Shown one piece after another: positions 24,652-33,344 of a stretch of 64,000 nucleotides of DNA (the stretch's first letter is position 1; every line of letters starts with the position of its first letter). Where the stretch lies: positions 992,001 through 1,056,000 of the forward strand of contig NZ_FTRU01000008.1 of assembly GCF_900148495.1 (NCBI RefSeq). The letters run 5' to 3'. The position numbers and the translations under genes are program-made. The notes under the pieces were generated by a model, which was not told the origin of the DNA, searched no databases, and saw only the letters and a list, made by a program, of their open reading frames with translations. This stretch comes from Negativibacillus massiliensis. GTDB taxonomy: Bacteria; Bacillota; Clostridia; Oscillospirales; Ruminococcaceae.

Positions 24652-25560
24652 TTACACGATCTCCTGCGAACAATCCTCAGTTTGCTGTTCCGGCTTTGCA
24701 GGCTTGATTCCCTTGCGGCGGAACAGGGTGGTAATCGCCTTGATGCATTCATCCTCGGTCAATACGTCTTTTGGCAGATTATATCCTTCCTTCAAAAACT
24801 CATAGATCAGCTCGGAAGTCTGCGGAACATCCAGACCTACTGTTTTCAGCTCCCGAACATTGGAAAATACCTTCTTCGGGGTATCGTCCAGAATGATCTT
24901 GCCCGAATCCATCACGATGATACGGTCACACAGTGCCGCCTCATCCATATAATGGGTAATCAGCACAATGGTGATTCCATATTCCCGATTTAGTTTCTGG
25001 ATGGTCTCCATAACTTCGCGGCGTCCTCTTGGGTCGAGCATTGCGGTCGGCTCGTCCAGTACGATGCATTTTGGACGCATCGCAATGATACCAGCAATCG
25101 CAACTCGCTGCTTCTGTCCGCCCGAAAGTCTGTGCGGCGCATGTTTTTTGTATTCGTAGATGCCGACATCCATCAGTGCGCGATCGACACGTTCCCGCAT
25201 TTCCTTTGGTGGAACCCCAATATTCTCCAGACCAAATGCGACATCTTCCTCCACCACGGTGGCAACGATCTGGTTGTCCGGGTTTTGGAATACCATGCCG
25301 ACTTTCTGACGGATATCATACAGCTTTTCCTCATCTGCGGTATCCATCCCATCAATATAAACCTTGCCGCCGGATGGAAGCAGAATCGCGTTGAGATGCT
25401 TTGCGAAGGTGCTCTTTCCCGAGCCGTTATGTCCCAGTACCGCGGTCAGTTCGCCCTCATGAATGGTCACATCCAGATCTTCAAACACGCTGACCGGCTG
25501 CTGTCCTTCTTCCACATGGTAGCTGAAGCTGATCCCCTGTGCTTTGATAAAATCATTCAT
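24652..25560 (-). CDS. ecfA1: ECF transporter ATP-binding protein EcfA1
   Basis: A 302-residue ATPase with Walker A GHNGSGKST, FQNPDNQIVATVVEEDVAFG (the EcfA1 Q-loop form), signature LSGGQKQRVAIA, Walker B CIVLDEPTAMLDP and ITHYMDE. First gene of ecfA1-ecfA2-ecfT. In many Firmicutes this operon is followed by truA; here truA is about 12 kb away. The C-terminal end is slightly extended by an EQQTEDCSQEIV tail. A leader of about 135 bases with a hairpin precedes it. Confidence 0.95.
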   Translation of the reverse strand: MNDFIKAQGISFSYHVEEGQQPVSVFEDLDVTIHEGELTAVLGHNGSGKSTFAKHLNAILLPSGGKVYIDGMDTADEEKLYDIRQKVGMVFQNPDNQIVATVVEEDVAFGLENIGVPPKEMRERVDRALMDVGIYEYKKHAPHRLSGGQKQRVAIAGIIAMRPKCIVLDEPTAMLDPRGRREVMETIQKLNREYGITIVLITHYMDEAALCDRIIVMDSGKIILDDTPKKVFSNVRELKTVGLDVPQTSELIYEFLKEGYNLPKDVLTEDECIKAITTLFRRKGIKPAKPEQQTEDCSQEIV

Positions 25561-25633
25561 TCGTGTTTTTTACCACCTTTTTTTGAATTTGAAGATGCAA
25601 TCCTTTCTCAAAAAGGTTTTGCTCTCCACCCAT

Positions 25634-25702
25634 TCCAGCTTGTCCTTTGTTCAAAAGCTGGATTTCACTCTGCCAAATTTGTTCAAATCTTCCATTAGTA
25701 TA
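25634..25702 (-). promoter_or_regulatory. -10 element and hairpin leader of the ecf operon
   Basis: TATACT lies at 25697-25702 on the minus strand with only a weak -35. Between it and the start codon the transcript can form a hairpin with perfect 8-base arms (25634-25641 with 25655-25662) and a second smaller one just downstream. It matches no riboswitch I know. Confidence 0.35.
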
Positions 25703-25775
25703 ATCAATTTTACCCGGAAAGAAAAGGGGGTTGAGAAAAATTTATTCCTGTTTACAATTTTTTTAAAAATATCAC

Positions 25776-25814
25776 AAAAAACACCGTACCTCCTGCAAGA
25801 AATACGGTGTTTTT
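25776..25814 (-). terminator. Terminator after the methyltransferase gene
   Basis: Stem AAAACACCGTA / TACGGTGTTTT with a 13-base loop, T-run on the minus strand, about 6 bases after the stop codon. Confidence 0.88.
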
Positions 25815-25820
25815 CTGTTT

Positions 25821-26681
25821 TTATTTTTCCCAGATTGCGGTGCTGCCGCATGGAAGCACATAGCCGCTCTGGCTGACCGGAAGTCCGATCTCGGACGAGG
25901 ATACCTTTCCCTTATGCTGCTTGCCGACTGTCACACCAAGGATATACTCCATAACGGACGGAGAAAGTCCGGTTGTATAGGAGTTTAACAGGAAAAACAG
26001 CGGATCATCCGACAAAACCTGTGCACAAAGCTCGACCAGATCATAGATCGAGTCTTCCAGCTTCCATACCTCTCCGCCCGGGCCTCTGCCGTAGGAAGGC
26101 GGATCCATGACGATTCCGTCATAACGATTGCCGCGGCGGATCTCGCGTTCAACAAACTTTTTGCAATCGTCCACAATCCAGCGAATCGGCTTATCCTGCA
26201 AATTGGAAAGCTGTGCGTTTTCTCTTGCCCATGCAACCATTCCTTTGGAAGCATCAACGTGGCAGACCTTCGCTCCTGCCGCAGCACAGGCAAGGGTAGC
26301 ACCGCCGGTATAGGCAAAAAGGTTCAGGACACTTACTTCTCTGCCGGCATTTTTGATTTTATCCGCCATGAAGTCCCAGTTGACTGCCTGCTCCGGAAAC
26401 AGTCCGGTATGCTTAAATCCGGTCGGGCTGATTTTAAAGCGAAGCTGTTTATATTCGATGGTCCAGTGGTCGCGGGGCATATTTTTGATTTCCCATTTTC
26501 CGCCGCCGCTGGAGGAACGAAGATAACGGGCATTGGTCTTTCTCCACACATCCCCTTTTGGAGTGTTCCAGATAACCTGCGGGTCCGGACGGGTCAGGAT
26601 GACGTCGCCCCAACGCTCCAGCTTTTCACCGCCGGAAGTATCAATTACCTCAAATTGTTTCCAATCCTTTGCAGTCCTCAT
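25821..26681 (-). CDS. Class I SAM-dependent methyltransferase (rRNA methyltransferase-like)
   Basis: A 286-residue protein. Residues about 113-124 read VLNLFAYTGGAT, the SAM-binding loop of the RlmI/Methyltrans_SAM group, followed by CHVDASKGMVAWARENA (acidic ribose-binding Asp) and the catalytic-type VMDPPSYGRG. It is shorter than RlmI because it has no PUA domain. RNA cytosine methylation is the likely reaction by family, but the target is unknown. The ATG overlaps the 3' end of glmM by 32 bases, and AAAGG lies 10 bases upstream, so the two genes are coupled. Confidence 0.85.
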   Translation of the reverse strand: MRTAKDWKQFEVIDTSGGEKLERWGDVILTRPDPQVIWNTPKGDVWRKTNARYLRSSSGGGKWEIKNMPRDHWTIEYKQLRFKISPTGFKHTGLFPEQAVNWDFMADKIKNAGREVSVLNLFAYTGGATLACAAAGAKVCHVDASKGMVAWARENAQLSNLQDKPIRWIVDDCKKFVEREIRRGNRYDGIVMDPPSYGRGPGGEVWKLEDSIYDLVELCAQVLSDDPLFFLLNSYTTGLSPSVMEYILGVTVGKQHKGKVSSSEIGLPVSQSGYVLPCGSTAIWEK

Positions 26682-28035
26682 TATAGCCTAACCTTTCTAC
26701 GATTGTCTGTTCCATATCCTCTGCGATGCGTTCGATCAGCTCGATCTCCGGTCCCTCTACCATGACACGGATAACCGGTTCGGTGCCCGATGGACGAACC
26801 AGGATACGGCCGTTGCCGTTCATCTGTTTTTCCAGCTCTTCCTGACGTCTGAGCACACCTGCATCGATTTTAACCATCTTTTTCATTTCTTTGTCTGCAC
26901 GCAGATTTCTCATTACCTGCGGATAAACCTTCATCAGAGAAGCAAGTTCCGAAAGTTTCTTACCGCTCTTCTTCAGCGCGGACAAAAGCTGTACTGCAGT
27001 CAGCTGACCATCTCCGGTTGTCATATATTCGCGGAAGATGATGTGTCCGGACTGCTCACCGCCGATGCAATGACCGTGTTCCAGCATATTCTGAAGCACA
27101 TAACGGTCACCGACTGTTGTCTTCTCAACATGGATTCCTGCTTCTTCTGCAAATTTGAAGAATCCCATGTTGCTCATGATGGTAACAACAGCGGTATTGT
27201 TTGCAAGATGTCCTTCCTGTTTCATCTGGGAAGCAAAAATTGCAATCAGGCGGTCACCGTCAACAAGCTCACCGTTTTCATCCACTGCAAGGCAGCGGTC
27301 AGCATCGCCGTCAAAAGCAACACCCAGATCATATCCGTTTTCCTTTACATATTTTCCCAGCGCTTCAATGTGGGTCGAACCACAGTTATCGTTAATATTG
27401 ATACCATTTGGCTTGTCGTTTAAGATGGTGACATCTGCACCCAGCTTCTGGAAAATTTTTGCAGCGGTTGCCGAAGCGCTTCCGTTTGCACAGTCTGCTG
27501 CTACACGAAGTCCGGACAGGTCACATGAAACGGTGGAAACGATATGGTCAATGTAGTCTTCCACCATATTTTCACCGCTGCGGATGGTACCAAGTTCATC
27601 ATTCCATTTTAAATCGTATGGCAGAACATGGTCGAGGACAATTCCCTCAATCTCATATTCCTCATCGTCGGTCAGCTTAAAGCCTTCCGAACCGAAGATC
27701 TTGATTCCGTTAAACTCATACGGATTGTGCGATGCCGAGAGCATGATAGCAGCATCTGCATCGCTGTTTTTTACCAGATATGCAACTGCTGGAGTTGGTA
27801 CGGTGCCCAGTGTGACAACATCTGCTCCCACCGAGCAAAGTCCTGCCGAAATTGCACTTTCCAGCATATCGTGAGAAATTCTGGTATCATGTCCTACCAG
27901 AAACAGCGGGCGTTTTTTCTTATGATCCCTTGCAACCACCATCGCTGCCGCACGTCCGATATCCATTGCCAAAGTACAGCTGATTTCGGTGTTTGCAACG
28001 CCGCGCGCACCATCGGTTCCAAAAATTCTTCCCAT
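26650..28035 (-). CDS. glmM: Phosphoglucosamine mutase GlmM
   Basis: GlmM converts glucosamine-6-phosphate to glucosamine-1-phosphate for UDP-GlcNAc and peptidoglycan synthesis. The 461-residue protein has TDGARGVAN at the start, the phosphoserine loop IMLSASHNPYEFNGIKIFG, the metal site DGDADRC, the sugar-binding GGEQSGH and the C-terminal phosphate loop RPSGTEPVIRVM. Length is within the family range. GGAGTG precedes the ATG. About 340 bases upstream contain repeat copy 1. The methyltransferase gene overlaps its end. Confidence 0.97.
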   Translation of the reverse strand: MGRIFGTDGARGVANTEISCTLAMDIGRAAAMVVARDHKKKRPLFLVGHDTRISHDMLESAISAGLCSVGADVVTLGTVPTPAVAYLVKNSDADAAIMLSASHNPYEFNGIKIFGSEGFKLTDDEEYEIEGIVLDHVLPYDLKWNDELGTIRSGENMVEDYIDHIVSTVSCDLSGLRVAADCANGSASATAAKIFQKLGADVTILNDKPNGININDNCGSTHIEALGKYVKENGYDLGVAFDGDADRCLAVDENGELVDGDRLIAIFASQMKQEGHLANNTAVVTIMSNMGFFKFAEEAGIHVEKTTVGDRYVLQNMLEHGHCIGGEQSGHIIFREYMTTGDGQLTAVQLLSALKKSGKKLSELASLMKVYPQVMRNLRADKEMKKMVKIDAGVLRRQEELEKQMNGNGRILVRPSGTEPVIRVMVEGPEIELIERIAEDMEQTIVERLGYNEDCKGLETI

Positions 28036-28147
28036 AGGGTTTCACTCCTTTTGTTTTATATTCGATTCGTATTTTCAGTATATGTACGTTTTTTGACGCA
28101 CTTTCCTTATTTTTCTTCAAACGAATGAGTATTCTGACAAACGGTGT

Positions 28148-28346
28148 AGCCAGCTTACGCTGGGGTACTCACGTACCACAGCATCGAAACGGCATCCAGT
28201 CCCGAACGATTTTATATTTGATTATGAAGTTTCACAGGGGCGCTGCCCCCAAGCCCTCGCAAACTTTTGTGTACAAAAGTTTGACAAAAAACTTCTGTTT
28301 TTGTCAAATAGCAGCTGCTGATTAACAGAACCCGTACTACGCGGGC
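28148..28346. repeat. Hairpin-string repeat, copy 1
   Basis: The 336-base gap between glmM and ruvB (28036-28371) is filled mainly by consecutive short palindromes: CAGCTTACGCTG, GGTACTCACGTACC, GGGGCGCTGCCCC, AAACTTTTGT/ACAAAAGTTT (perfect 10-base arms), GACAAAAA/TTTTTGTC, and CCCG/CGGG near 28331-28345. Segments 28148-28182 and 28233-28294 are almost identical to 33019-33054 and 33102-33164, at the same spacing. The intervening part is not conserved. It is non-coding. The glmM promoter should lie between the repeat and 28036; a TATACT at 28077-28082 is the only candidate. Confidence 0.85.
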
Positions 28347-28371
28347 ACAAAACTTTCTTATTTACTTTCTG

Positions 28372-29451
28372 CTAACTGCGCGAATCGTGTCCAAATTCAA
28401 TTTGGTCAAAACGGAGCTGCATCTCGTCTCCCATCGGACGAGCAAGTCCAAGATGGTCATACGCAAGCGGTGTAACGCATCTTCCGCGAGGAGTGCGTAC
28501 CAAAAAACCAATCTGCATCAGATATGGTTCGCAGACATCCTCGATAGTGACCGTCTCCTCCCCGACCGCAGCAGCCAGTGTTTCTACACCAACCGGACCG
28601 CCGCCATAATTTCGGATGATCGTCTTGAGAATACGGATATCGTTAGAGTCAAGCCCCAGTTTATCAATTTCCATCTTGTCCAGTGACACGTCAGCGATCT
28701 CCCGGCTGATCTTTCCATCACCCAGCACCAGCGCATAGTCACGAACCCTCTTCAGCAGGCGGTTTGCGATTCGAGGTGTGCCGCGGCTTCGTCTTGCAAG
28801 CTCGAGCGCTCCTTCTTCTTCACATTCCACTTCCAGAATTTTCGCACTTCGGGTGATAATCTGGCAAAGCTCCTCTGGCTTATAAAGCTCCAAACGAAGC
28901 AGCATACCAAATCGGTCACGCAGCGGAGAGGTCATCTGACCGGCGCGGGTCGTTGCACCAATCAGGGTAAACTTTGGCAGGTCGATGCGGATGGAGCGTG
29001 CCGATGGACCTTTTCCAATGATGATGTCCAGTGCATAGTCCTCCATCGCCGGATACAAGATCTCCTCAACCGAACGGGAAAGGCGGTGGATCTCGTCGAT
29101 AAACAGGATATCCCCTTCACTTAAATTGGTAAGCAGCGCCGCCAGATCTCCCGGCTTTTCAATAGCTGGACCGGAAGTTACCCGCAGATTGACCCCCATC
29201 TCGTTTGCCACGATACCGGCAAGAGTCGTCTTACCCAAACCCGGAGGGCCATAAAGCAGTACGTGGTCGAGCGCTTCCCCGCGCATCTTTGCCGACTGCA
29301 TAAAGATCGACAGATTTTCCTTTGCTTTTTCCTGGCCAATATATTCCGAAAGGGTCTTTGGTCTAAGGGAGGTCTCGACATCGGAATCTTCCATTGAGGT
29401 ATATTCCGGAGCGATAATCCGGTTTTCAAAGTCCATCTCATTTTCCAGCAT
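28372..29451 (-). CDS. ruvB: Holliday junction branch migration helicase RuvB
   Basis: The AAA+ motor of the RuvABC resolvasome. The 359-residue protein has [19 protein letters not shown], Walker [10 protein letters not shown], Walker [11 protein letters not shown], sensor 1 GATTRAG, arginine finger region LRDRFG, and the C-terminal winged helix with [14 protein letters not shown] lies 8 bases before the ATG at 29451; the second in-frame Met (MDFEN) is also possible. It is the third gene of ruvC-ruvA-ruvB. Confidence 0.97.
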   Translation of the reverse strand: MLENEMDFENRIIAPEYTSMEDSDVETSLRPKTLSEYIGQEKAKENLSIFMQSAKMRGEALDHVLLYGPPGLGKTTLAGIVANEMGVNLRVTSGPAIEKPGDLAALLTNLSEGDILFIDEIHRLSRSVEEILYPAMEDYALDIIIGKGPSARSIRIDLPKFTLIGATTRAGQMTSPLRDRFGMLLRLELYKPEELCQIITRSAKILEVECEEEGALELARRSRGTPRIANRLLKRVRDYALVLGDGKISREIADVSLDKMEIDKLGLDSNDIRILKTIIRNYGGGPVGVETLAAAVGEETVTIEDVCEPYLMQIGFLVRTPRGRCVTPLAYDHLGLARPMGDEMQLRFDQIEFGHDSRS

Positions 29452-29508
29452 ATCCGTTTCTCCTTCCCATTTTTATCCGAAGAATCAAAACACAAAATCC
29501 CCTTCGGT

Positions 29509-30120
29509 TTATCTTGAACCGGCAAGTTTTTTCAGTCCTGTCTTGATCAGGTCCTGAACGCTGGTCTCTGCAGGCTGGCCCGCAATTGCGCGGGCAGCCT
29601 CGCTCTGGCTGTATCCCAGAACGACCAGAGCCGACACTGCCTCGGCGATATTTCCGCTGCCAGACGCCAGCTGATCGCTCACCTGGCTTACCTGCTGAAG
29701 CTGCTGGCTCAGTTCCTCATTTTTAACCTTATCCCGCAGTTCCAGCAAAATTCGTTCTGCCAGCTTCTTGCCGACACCCGGCGCGCGGGTCAGGCTTTTG
29801 ACATCCTGCGAAACCAGACTCAGCATCAGCTGATCCGGTTTTAGTTCGGACAAAATTCCCAGTGCGACCTTTGGACCTACACCAGAAACGGAGGTCAGAC
29901 GGCGAAAACAGTTCTGCTCTGCAATGGTGGCAAAACCAAAGAGGTCGATTGCCCCTTCCCTCACATTCATGTAGGTATAGAGCATTACCTCCGACCCCTG
30001 AGCAGGCAGCGCATTGAGGGTGGTTCGGGTGGTGCTGCAAAGATAGCCCACTCCGCCGCACTCGATGACAGCGGTATTTTCCCCCACATGAATCAGCTTT
30101 CCTCTTAAACTATAAATCAT
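29509..30120 (-). CDS. ruvA: Holliday junction DNA-binding protein RuvA
   Basis: The 203-residue tetramer-forming junction binder: MIYSLRGKLIHV OB-fold start, two helix-hairpin-helix motifs (LTSVSGVGPKVALGILSEL and LTRAPGVGKKLAERILLEL), a flexible acidic-poor linker (about 135-155) and the C-terminal domain III (EAVSALVVLGYSQSEAARAI) that contacts RuvB. Its start overlaps the end of ruvC by 11 bases. Confidence 0.97.
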   Translation of the reverse strand: MIYSLRGKLIHVGENTAVIECGGVGYLCSTTRTTLNALPAQGSEVMLYTYMNVREGAIDLFGFATIAEQNCFRRLTSVSGVGPKVALGILSELKPDQLMLSLVSQDVKSLTRAPGVGKKLAERILLELRDKVKNEELSQQLQQVSQVSDQLASGSGNIAEAVSALVVLGYSQSEAARAIAGQPAETSVQDLIKTGLKKLAGSR

Positions 30121-30640
30121 GGACTGCCCTCCTCAGTTCCTGTTCATATCGCTGGCTGTAAGAAAAATTACTTCCTGCACAATGAGCATGGCAGATTGCC
30201 AGTGCCAGTGCATCCGCGGTATCGTCCGGTTTTGGCACGCAAGGCAGACGCAGCAATGTTTTGGTCATCTCCATCACCTGCCGTTTTTCCGCCTTGCCGT
30301 AGCCGACCACCGACTGCTTAACCTGCATCGGGGTATACTCATGCACCTTGAGTCCATGCATGGTAGCTGCAAGCAGGATGACCCCTCTTGCCTGTGCCAC
30401 ATCAATACCGGTGGTCTTGTTGTTGGTGAAATATAACTTTTCGATGGACAGAACATCCGGACGATATTTCTGCAAAACGGTGTTCATATCCTCATAAATC
30501 ATCTGGAGTCTGCGAGGAAAATCCATTCCCGCCGGAGTGGTGATCGCACCATATCCGCGGATGGTAAAGCGGTTTCCCTGATATTCCAAAACACCCCAGC
30601 CTACAATGGCATAGCCAGGGTCAATACCCAGTATAACCAC
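30110..30640 (-). CDS. ruvC: Crossover junction endodeoxyribonuclease RuvC
   Basis: The 176-residue resolvase has the first catalytic Asp in ILGIDPGYAIVGWGVL, the Glu in VLSIEKLYF, and the C-terminal DDTADALALAICHAH with the last acidic pair, all diagnostic. The start is a GTG at 30640, preceded by AGGAGG. It is the first gene of the ruv operon. Confidence 0.96.
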   Translation of the reverse strand: MVILGIDPGYAIVGWGVLEYQGNRFTIRGYGAITTPAGMDFPRRLQMIYEDMNTVLQKYRPDVLSIEKLYFTNNKTTGIDVAQARGVILLAATMHGLKVHEYTPMQVKQSVVGYGKAEKRQVMEMTKTLLRLPCVPKPDDTADALALAICHAHCAGSNFSYSQRYEQELRRAVHDL

Positions 30641-30675
30641 GCACTTCCTCCTCCTTTTTCTTTACATACTTAGTT

Positions 30676-30704
30676 ATTATATCATATTTCTTTTGGTTTC
30701 ACAA
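30676..30704 (-). promoter_or_regulatory. Promoter of the ruvCAB operon
   Basis: TTGTGA, 17 bases, TATAAT on the minus strand, about 35 bases before the ruvC start codon. No SOS box was recognised next to it. Confidence 0.8.
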
Positions 30705-30730
30705 TAAGTGGTATCCCGGTATTTTTGCTG

Positions 30731-32041
30731 TTACTGTATTTTCTGCTTTTGCAGCATAATGCGCACAATTTCCTCCTCGGTCTTTTCCATACCGGGAGAA
30801 GCAATGCGCCCCATGTTTTTCATGGTTTCTTCCGGGGTCGACCCATTGATTCCATGGATGCTTTCGATCATAACAAAGCACCTTGCCAGATTGTTTGCGC
30901 GCCACATAGCATCCACCGCAGCCAGTCCTTTCATCACACAGCCGTGGTTTCCCCCGTCACAGATCATTCCGGTAATCGAGCTTGCCATGTTGTTGATGAC
31001 CGCATGGATGCGTTCTTCCCGCTTTTCTGCACCATCTAAAAATGCAAGCCCGCACGCCGCACCAGTTCCCGCGGCAATGGCACATCCGCAAAATGCCGAC
31101 AGCTTACCGGAATATTCCTTGATGTACATGCAGATCAGGAAGCTGAGCGCCGTTGCCCGCAGCAGCTCTTCTCTGCTGCAGTGTCTTACCTGATACACTG
31201 CATACAGCGGCAAGGTCGCAATGATTCCGTGCGCACCCGAACCGGTCACACTCATAGCCGGATGCTCCAGCCCTAAAACTCTTGCTTCAATTGCACCGCC
31301 ACAAAGAAGTGCCGCCGTTTTCTGCTCGTCTTGCGAAATGATCTTGCCCCCATTTTCTGCAAGAAGGCAAGGAGTACAGGTCGGCTTTGGTGAATCAAGC
31401 GCGGATAAAAACAGCTGATGATTCATCTCATGCGCCTGCATCAAAAAGTCAATTTCTTCTGCTGGAACTGTCTGCACATAGTCAAGCAGCTCCCGAACGG
31501 TATAACGATGAATCGCTGCCTGTTTTTCTTCTCCGTGATTTTCTTCTTTTTTGTCTTCCCAGATCGTTTTTTCGCAGTACAAAATTCTGCTGACATGGGT
31601 GTGCGAACCGGTGATGATGACCCGAACGTTTTTTCCATCCTTTCCGGTAACCAGTGCATCAATCGAGATGTCCGCCGAAATCTCTCCCAGCTCCACCGTA
31701 ACCTTTCCCTGAGAAATCAGCTTTTCCGCTTCTCTATCCATCTGATGAACGGTGGACAGGCATTCCAGCAAACGACTTGGATCTGCTCCCAAAAGTCCAA
31801 GTGCTGCGGCATATTCATTTCCCAGATGCTCGCTGTTTGGAATGGCACAGGTAAAGGCGTTTTTGTAAATTCCGCTGTTAAGAACAACCTTCACCCGTTC
31901 CGGTATGCTGTCTGGACTTTGCTTTGCAAGCTGCTGCACAGCCAGACTGACCGCATAGGCAATTGCTCCCGGTTCGGTTACTCCTAACGCAGGCTTTAGG
32001 TCATCTTTCAGAAGTTTCGTGAGGATCTCCTGTTTTTCCAT
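30731..32041 (-). CDS. cyuA: L-cysteine desulfidase family protein (CyuA/YhaM, UPF0597)
   Basis: A 436-residue Fe-S enzyme family member that breaks cysteine down to pyruvate, ammonia and sulfide. It shows DDLKPALGVTEPGAIAYA at the start, LNSGIYKNAF, the central PCLLAENGGKII, VTGSGAHGI with the Gly-rich phosphate-type loop, and CGCAIAAGTGAACGLAFL plus MICDGGNHGCVMKG, which supply the conserved cysteines. The ATG at 32041 follows AAGGAAG at 8 bases; an upstream in-frame Met lies over the promoter region. It is a single gene transcribed divergently from the cytidylate-kinase-like gene. Confidence 0.88.
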   Translation of the reverse strand: MEKQEILTKLLKDDLKPALGVTEPGAIAYAVSLAVQQLAKQSPDSIPERVKVVLNSGIYKNAFTCAIPNSEHLGNEYAAALGLLGADPSRLLECLSTVHQMDREAEKLISQGKVTVELGEISADISIDALVTGKDGKNVRVIITGSHTHVSRILYCEKTIWEDKKEENHGEEKQAAIHRYTVRELLDYVQTVPAEEIDFLMQAHEMNHQLFLSALDSPKPTCTPCLLAENGGKIISQDEQKTAALLCGGAIEARVLGLEHPAMSVTGSGAHGIIATLPLYAVYQVRHCSREELLRATALSFLICMYIKEYSGKLSAFCGCAIAAGTGAACGLAFLDGAEKREERIHAVINNMASSITGMICDGGNHGCVMKGLAAVDAMWRANNLARCFVMIESIHGINGSTPEETMKNMGRIASPGMEKTEEEIVRIMLQKQKIQ

Positions 32042-32086
32042 CCTGTCATCTTCCTTTCCCTTGTTCCCTTTTTCCAATATTTCTCT

Positions 32087-32092
32087 ATTATA
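32087..32092 (-). promoter_or_regulatory. -10 element for the cysteine desulfidase gene
   Basis: TATAAT on the minus strand with TTTACT 16 bases upstream. A perfect CTTTAC-ATC-GTAAAG palindrome at 32132-32146 lies midway between this promoter and the divergent one and could be a shared operator. Confidence 0.6.
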
Positions 32093-32216
32093 TCATATCA
32101 GGCAGCAAAGTAAATGAAAAGTAGATGATTCCTTTACATCGTAAAGTTTAATATTGCACTTTGATAGATTTGTATTAAAATTTTTATTTTCAGCTTTTCT
32201 TTTTGTTGTTTTGTGC

Positions 32217-32222
32217 TATAAT
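32217..32222 (+). promoter_or_regulatory. Extended -10 promoter for the cytidylate-kinase-like gene
   Basis: TGCTATAAT, 25 bases before the start codon. The -35 region is T-rich with no good hexamer. Confidence 0.65.
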
Positions 32223-32246
32223 GGAATTATAGAAGGGGGTGTCCTT

Positions 32247-32912
32247 ATGAGTAAAAACCAGAAATTTGTAATCACAATCGGAAGAGAGCGCGGCAGCGGC
32301 GGCAGAATGGTCGGCAAAGAGCTTGCCAGACGCTTTAACATCCATTACTATGACCGGGAAATTCTTGCCTGCGCTTCCAAAGAGCTGGATGTGGACGAGG
32401 CATATCTTTCCAGCATTGATGAACGCTCGATGAACTTTATGCAGAACGTTTTCCCTGTCGCTTATGGCGGCAACAGCCTTGCATTTAACTATGTCACCAC
32501 CGAAGCGGAACTGATCGGTGTACAGAGCCGTTTGATCTGTGAGTTTGCAAGTACCCGCAGCTGTGTAATTGTCGGCCGTTGTGCTGACTATCTGCTCAGG
32601 GACAATCCAAACTGCATTCGCATTTTCCTCTATTCGGATATGGAAGACCGCATCGACCATATTGCGGATATCTATGGTGTCAGCAAGGAAGAAGCCCGCA
32701 AGAAAATTAAGAAGATGGATAAGGACCGTGAAAAATATTATCGCAGCGTAACCGGTATGGACTGGGGCGACTCCAGAACCTATGACCTGTGTCTGAATAC
32801 CTCGCTGCTCGGCATCCAGAAGAGCTGCGACCTGATTGAAGAAGCTGTTCGCATCTTCTTAAAAGAACGCGGTATCGATCCTGATGCAAACAAAGATGCA
32901 ACTGTAAAATAA
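32247..32912 (+). CDS. Cytidylate kinase-like family protein
   Basis: A 221-residue P-loop protein of the cytidylate_kin2 group. It starts FVITIGRERGSGGRMVGKELARRF, where GRERGSGG takes the place of the Walker A loop, then YYDREIL, IVGRCADYLL, FLYSDMEDRI and DREKYYRSVTGMDWGD. These proteins are widespread in gut Clostridia; the true substrate is not established, although NMP phosphorylation is expected. GAAGGGGGTG precedes the ATG at 32247; the frame is open further upstream but that part overlaps the promoter. One-gene unit with its own promoter and terminator. Confidence 0.88.
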   Translation: MSKNQKFVITIGRERGSGGRMVGKELARRFNIHYYDREILACASKELDVDEAYLSSIDERSMNFMQNVFPVAYGGNSLAFNYVTTEAELIGVQSRLICEFASTRSCVIVGRCADYLLRDNPNCIRIFLYSDMEDRIDHIADIYGVSKEEARKKIKKMDKDREKYYRSVTGMDWGDSRTYDLCLNTSLLGIQKSCDLIEEAVRIFLKERGIDPDANKDATVK

Positions 32913-32924
32913 GTTTTCGATGAT

Positions 32925-32956
32925 AAAAGAGCCTGTCAAATGACAGGCTCTTTTCA
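32925..32956 (+). terminator. Terminator after the cytidylate-kinase-like gene
   Basis: Perfect stem AGAGCCTGTCA / TGACAGGCTCT with a 2-base core loop and a T-run. The remaining gap to 33290 holds repeat copy 2. Confidence 0.92.
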
Positions 32957-33018
32957 GTTTTCTCTTCTATTCTCATGTATGACAGGGAATTTATATCCTA
33001 CTCTTAAATAAAGCATAC

Positions 33019-33344
33019 AGCCAGCTTACGCTGGGGTACTCTCGTACCACAGCACTGATTTTGGTCACTGCCCCTATTCTATTTATTTATTCTGTTGAGT
33101 GTCACAGGGGCGTTGCCCCCGTACCCCCACAAACTTTTGTGTACAAAAGTTTGACAAAAAACTTTATTTTTTTTCAGCTATCCTGTCTTTGCGGCGGAGC
33201 CGAACAGTGTCCAGCTTCAAGCTGGCGTCTTTGCACCGTAGGCGAACTGTTCGCGGGCTCAACCCGCCGCCGCGTGCTGAAACCTGAATTTTAAGATTTA
33301 CCAAAGCGCGAAACAGTTTGCGGGTTCAACCCGCTGGTGCCGCC
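33019..33344. repeat. Hairpin-string repeat, copy 2, running into the next gene
   Basis: Segments 33019-33054 and 33102-33164 repeat copy 1 almost exactly, with the same palindromes in the same order. It then continues with other hairpins: CCAGCTTCAAGCTGG, GCGAACTGTTCGC, GCGGGCTCAACCCGC. The part from about 33269 to 33342 is homologous, in opposite orientation, to 40935-41013 of copy 3 (shared GTGCTGAAACC, ACCAAAGCGCGA, ACAG and TGGTGCCG blocks). This last segment contains the stop codon and final about 16 codons of the gene 33291-35072. Confidence 0.8.

Noticed and set aside
28261-28282. AAACTTTTGT / ACAAAAGTTT palindrome as a terminator for ruvB or glmM
   Set aside because: It recurs in copy 2 next to other genes, is A/T-rich and belongs to the repeat; there is no separate T-run.
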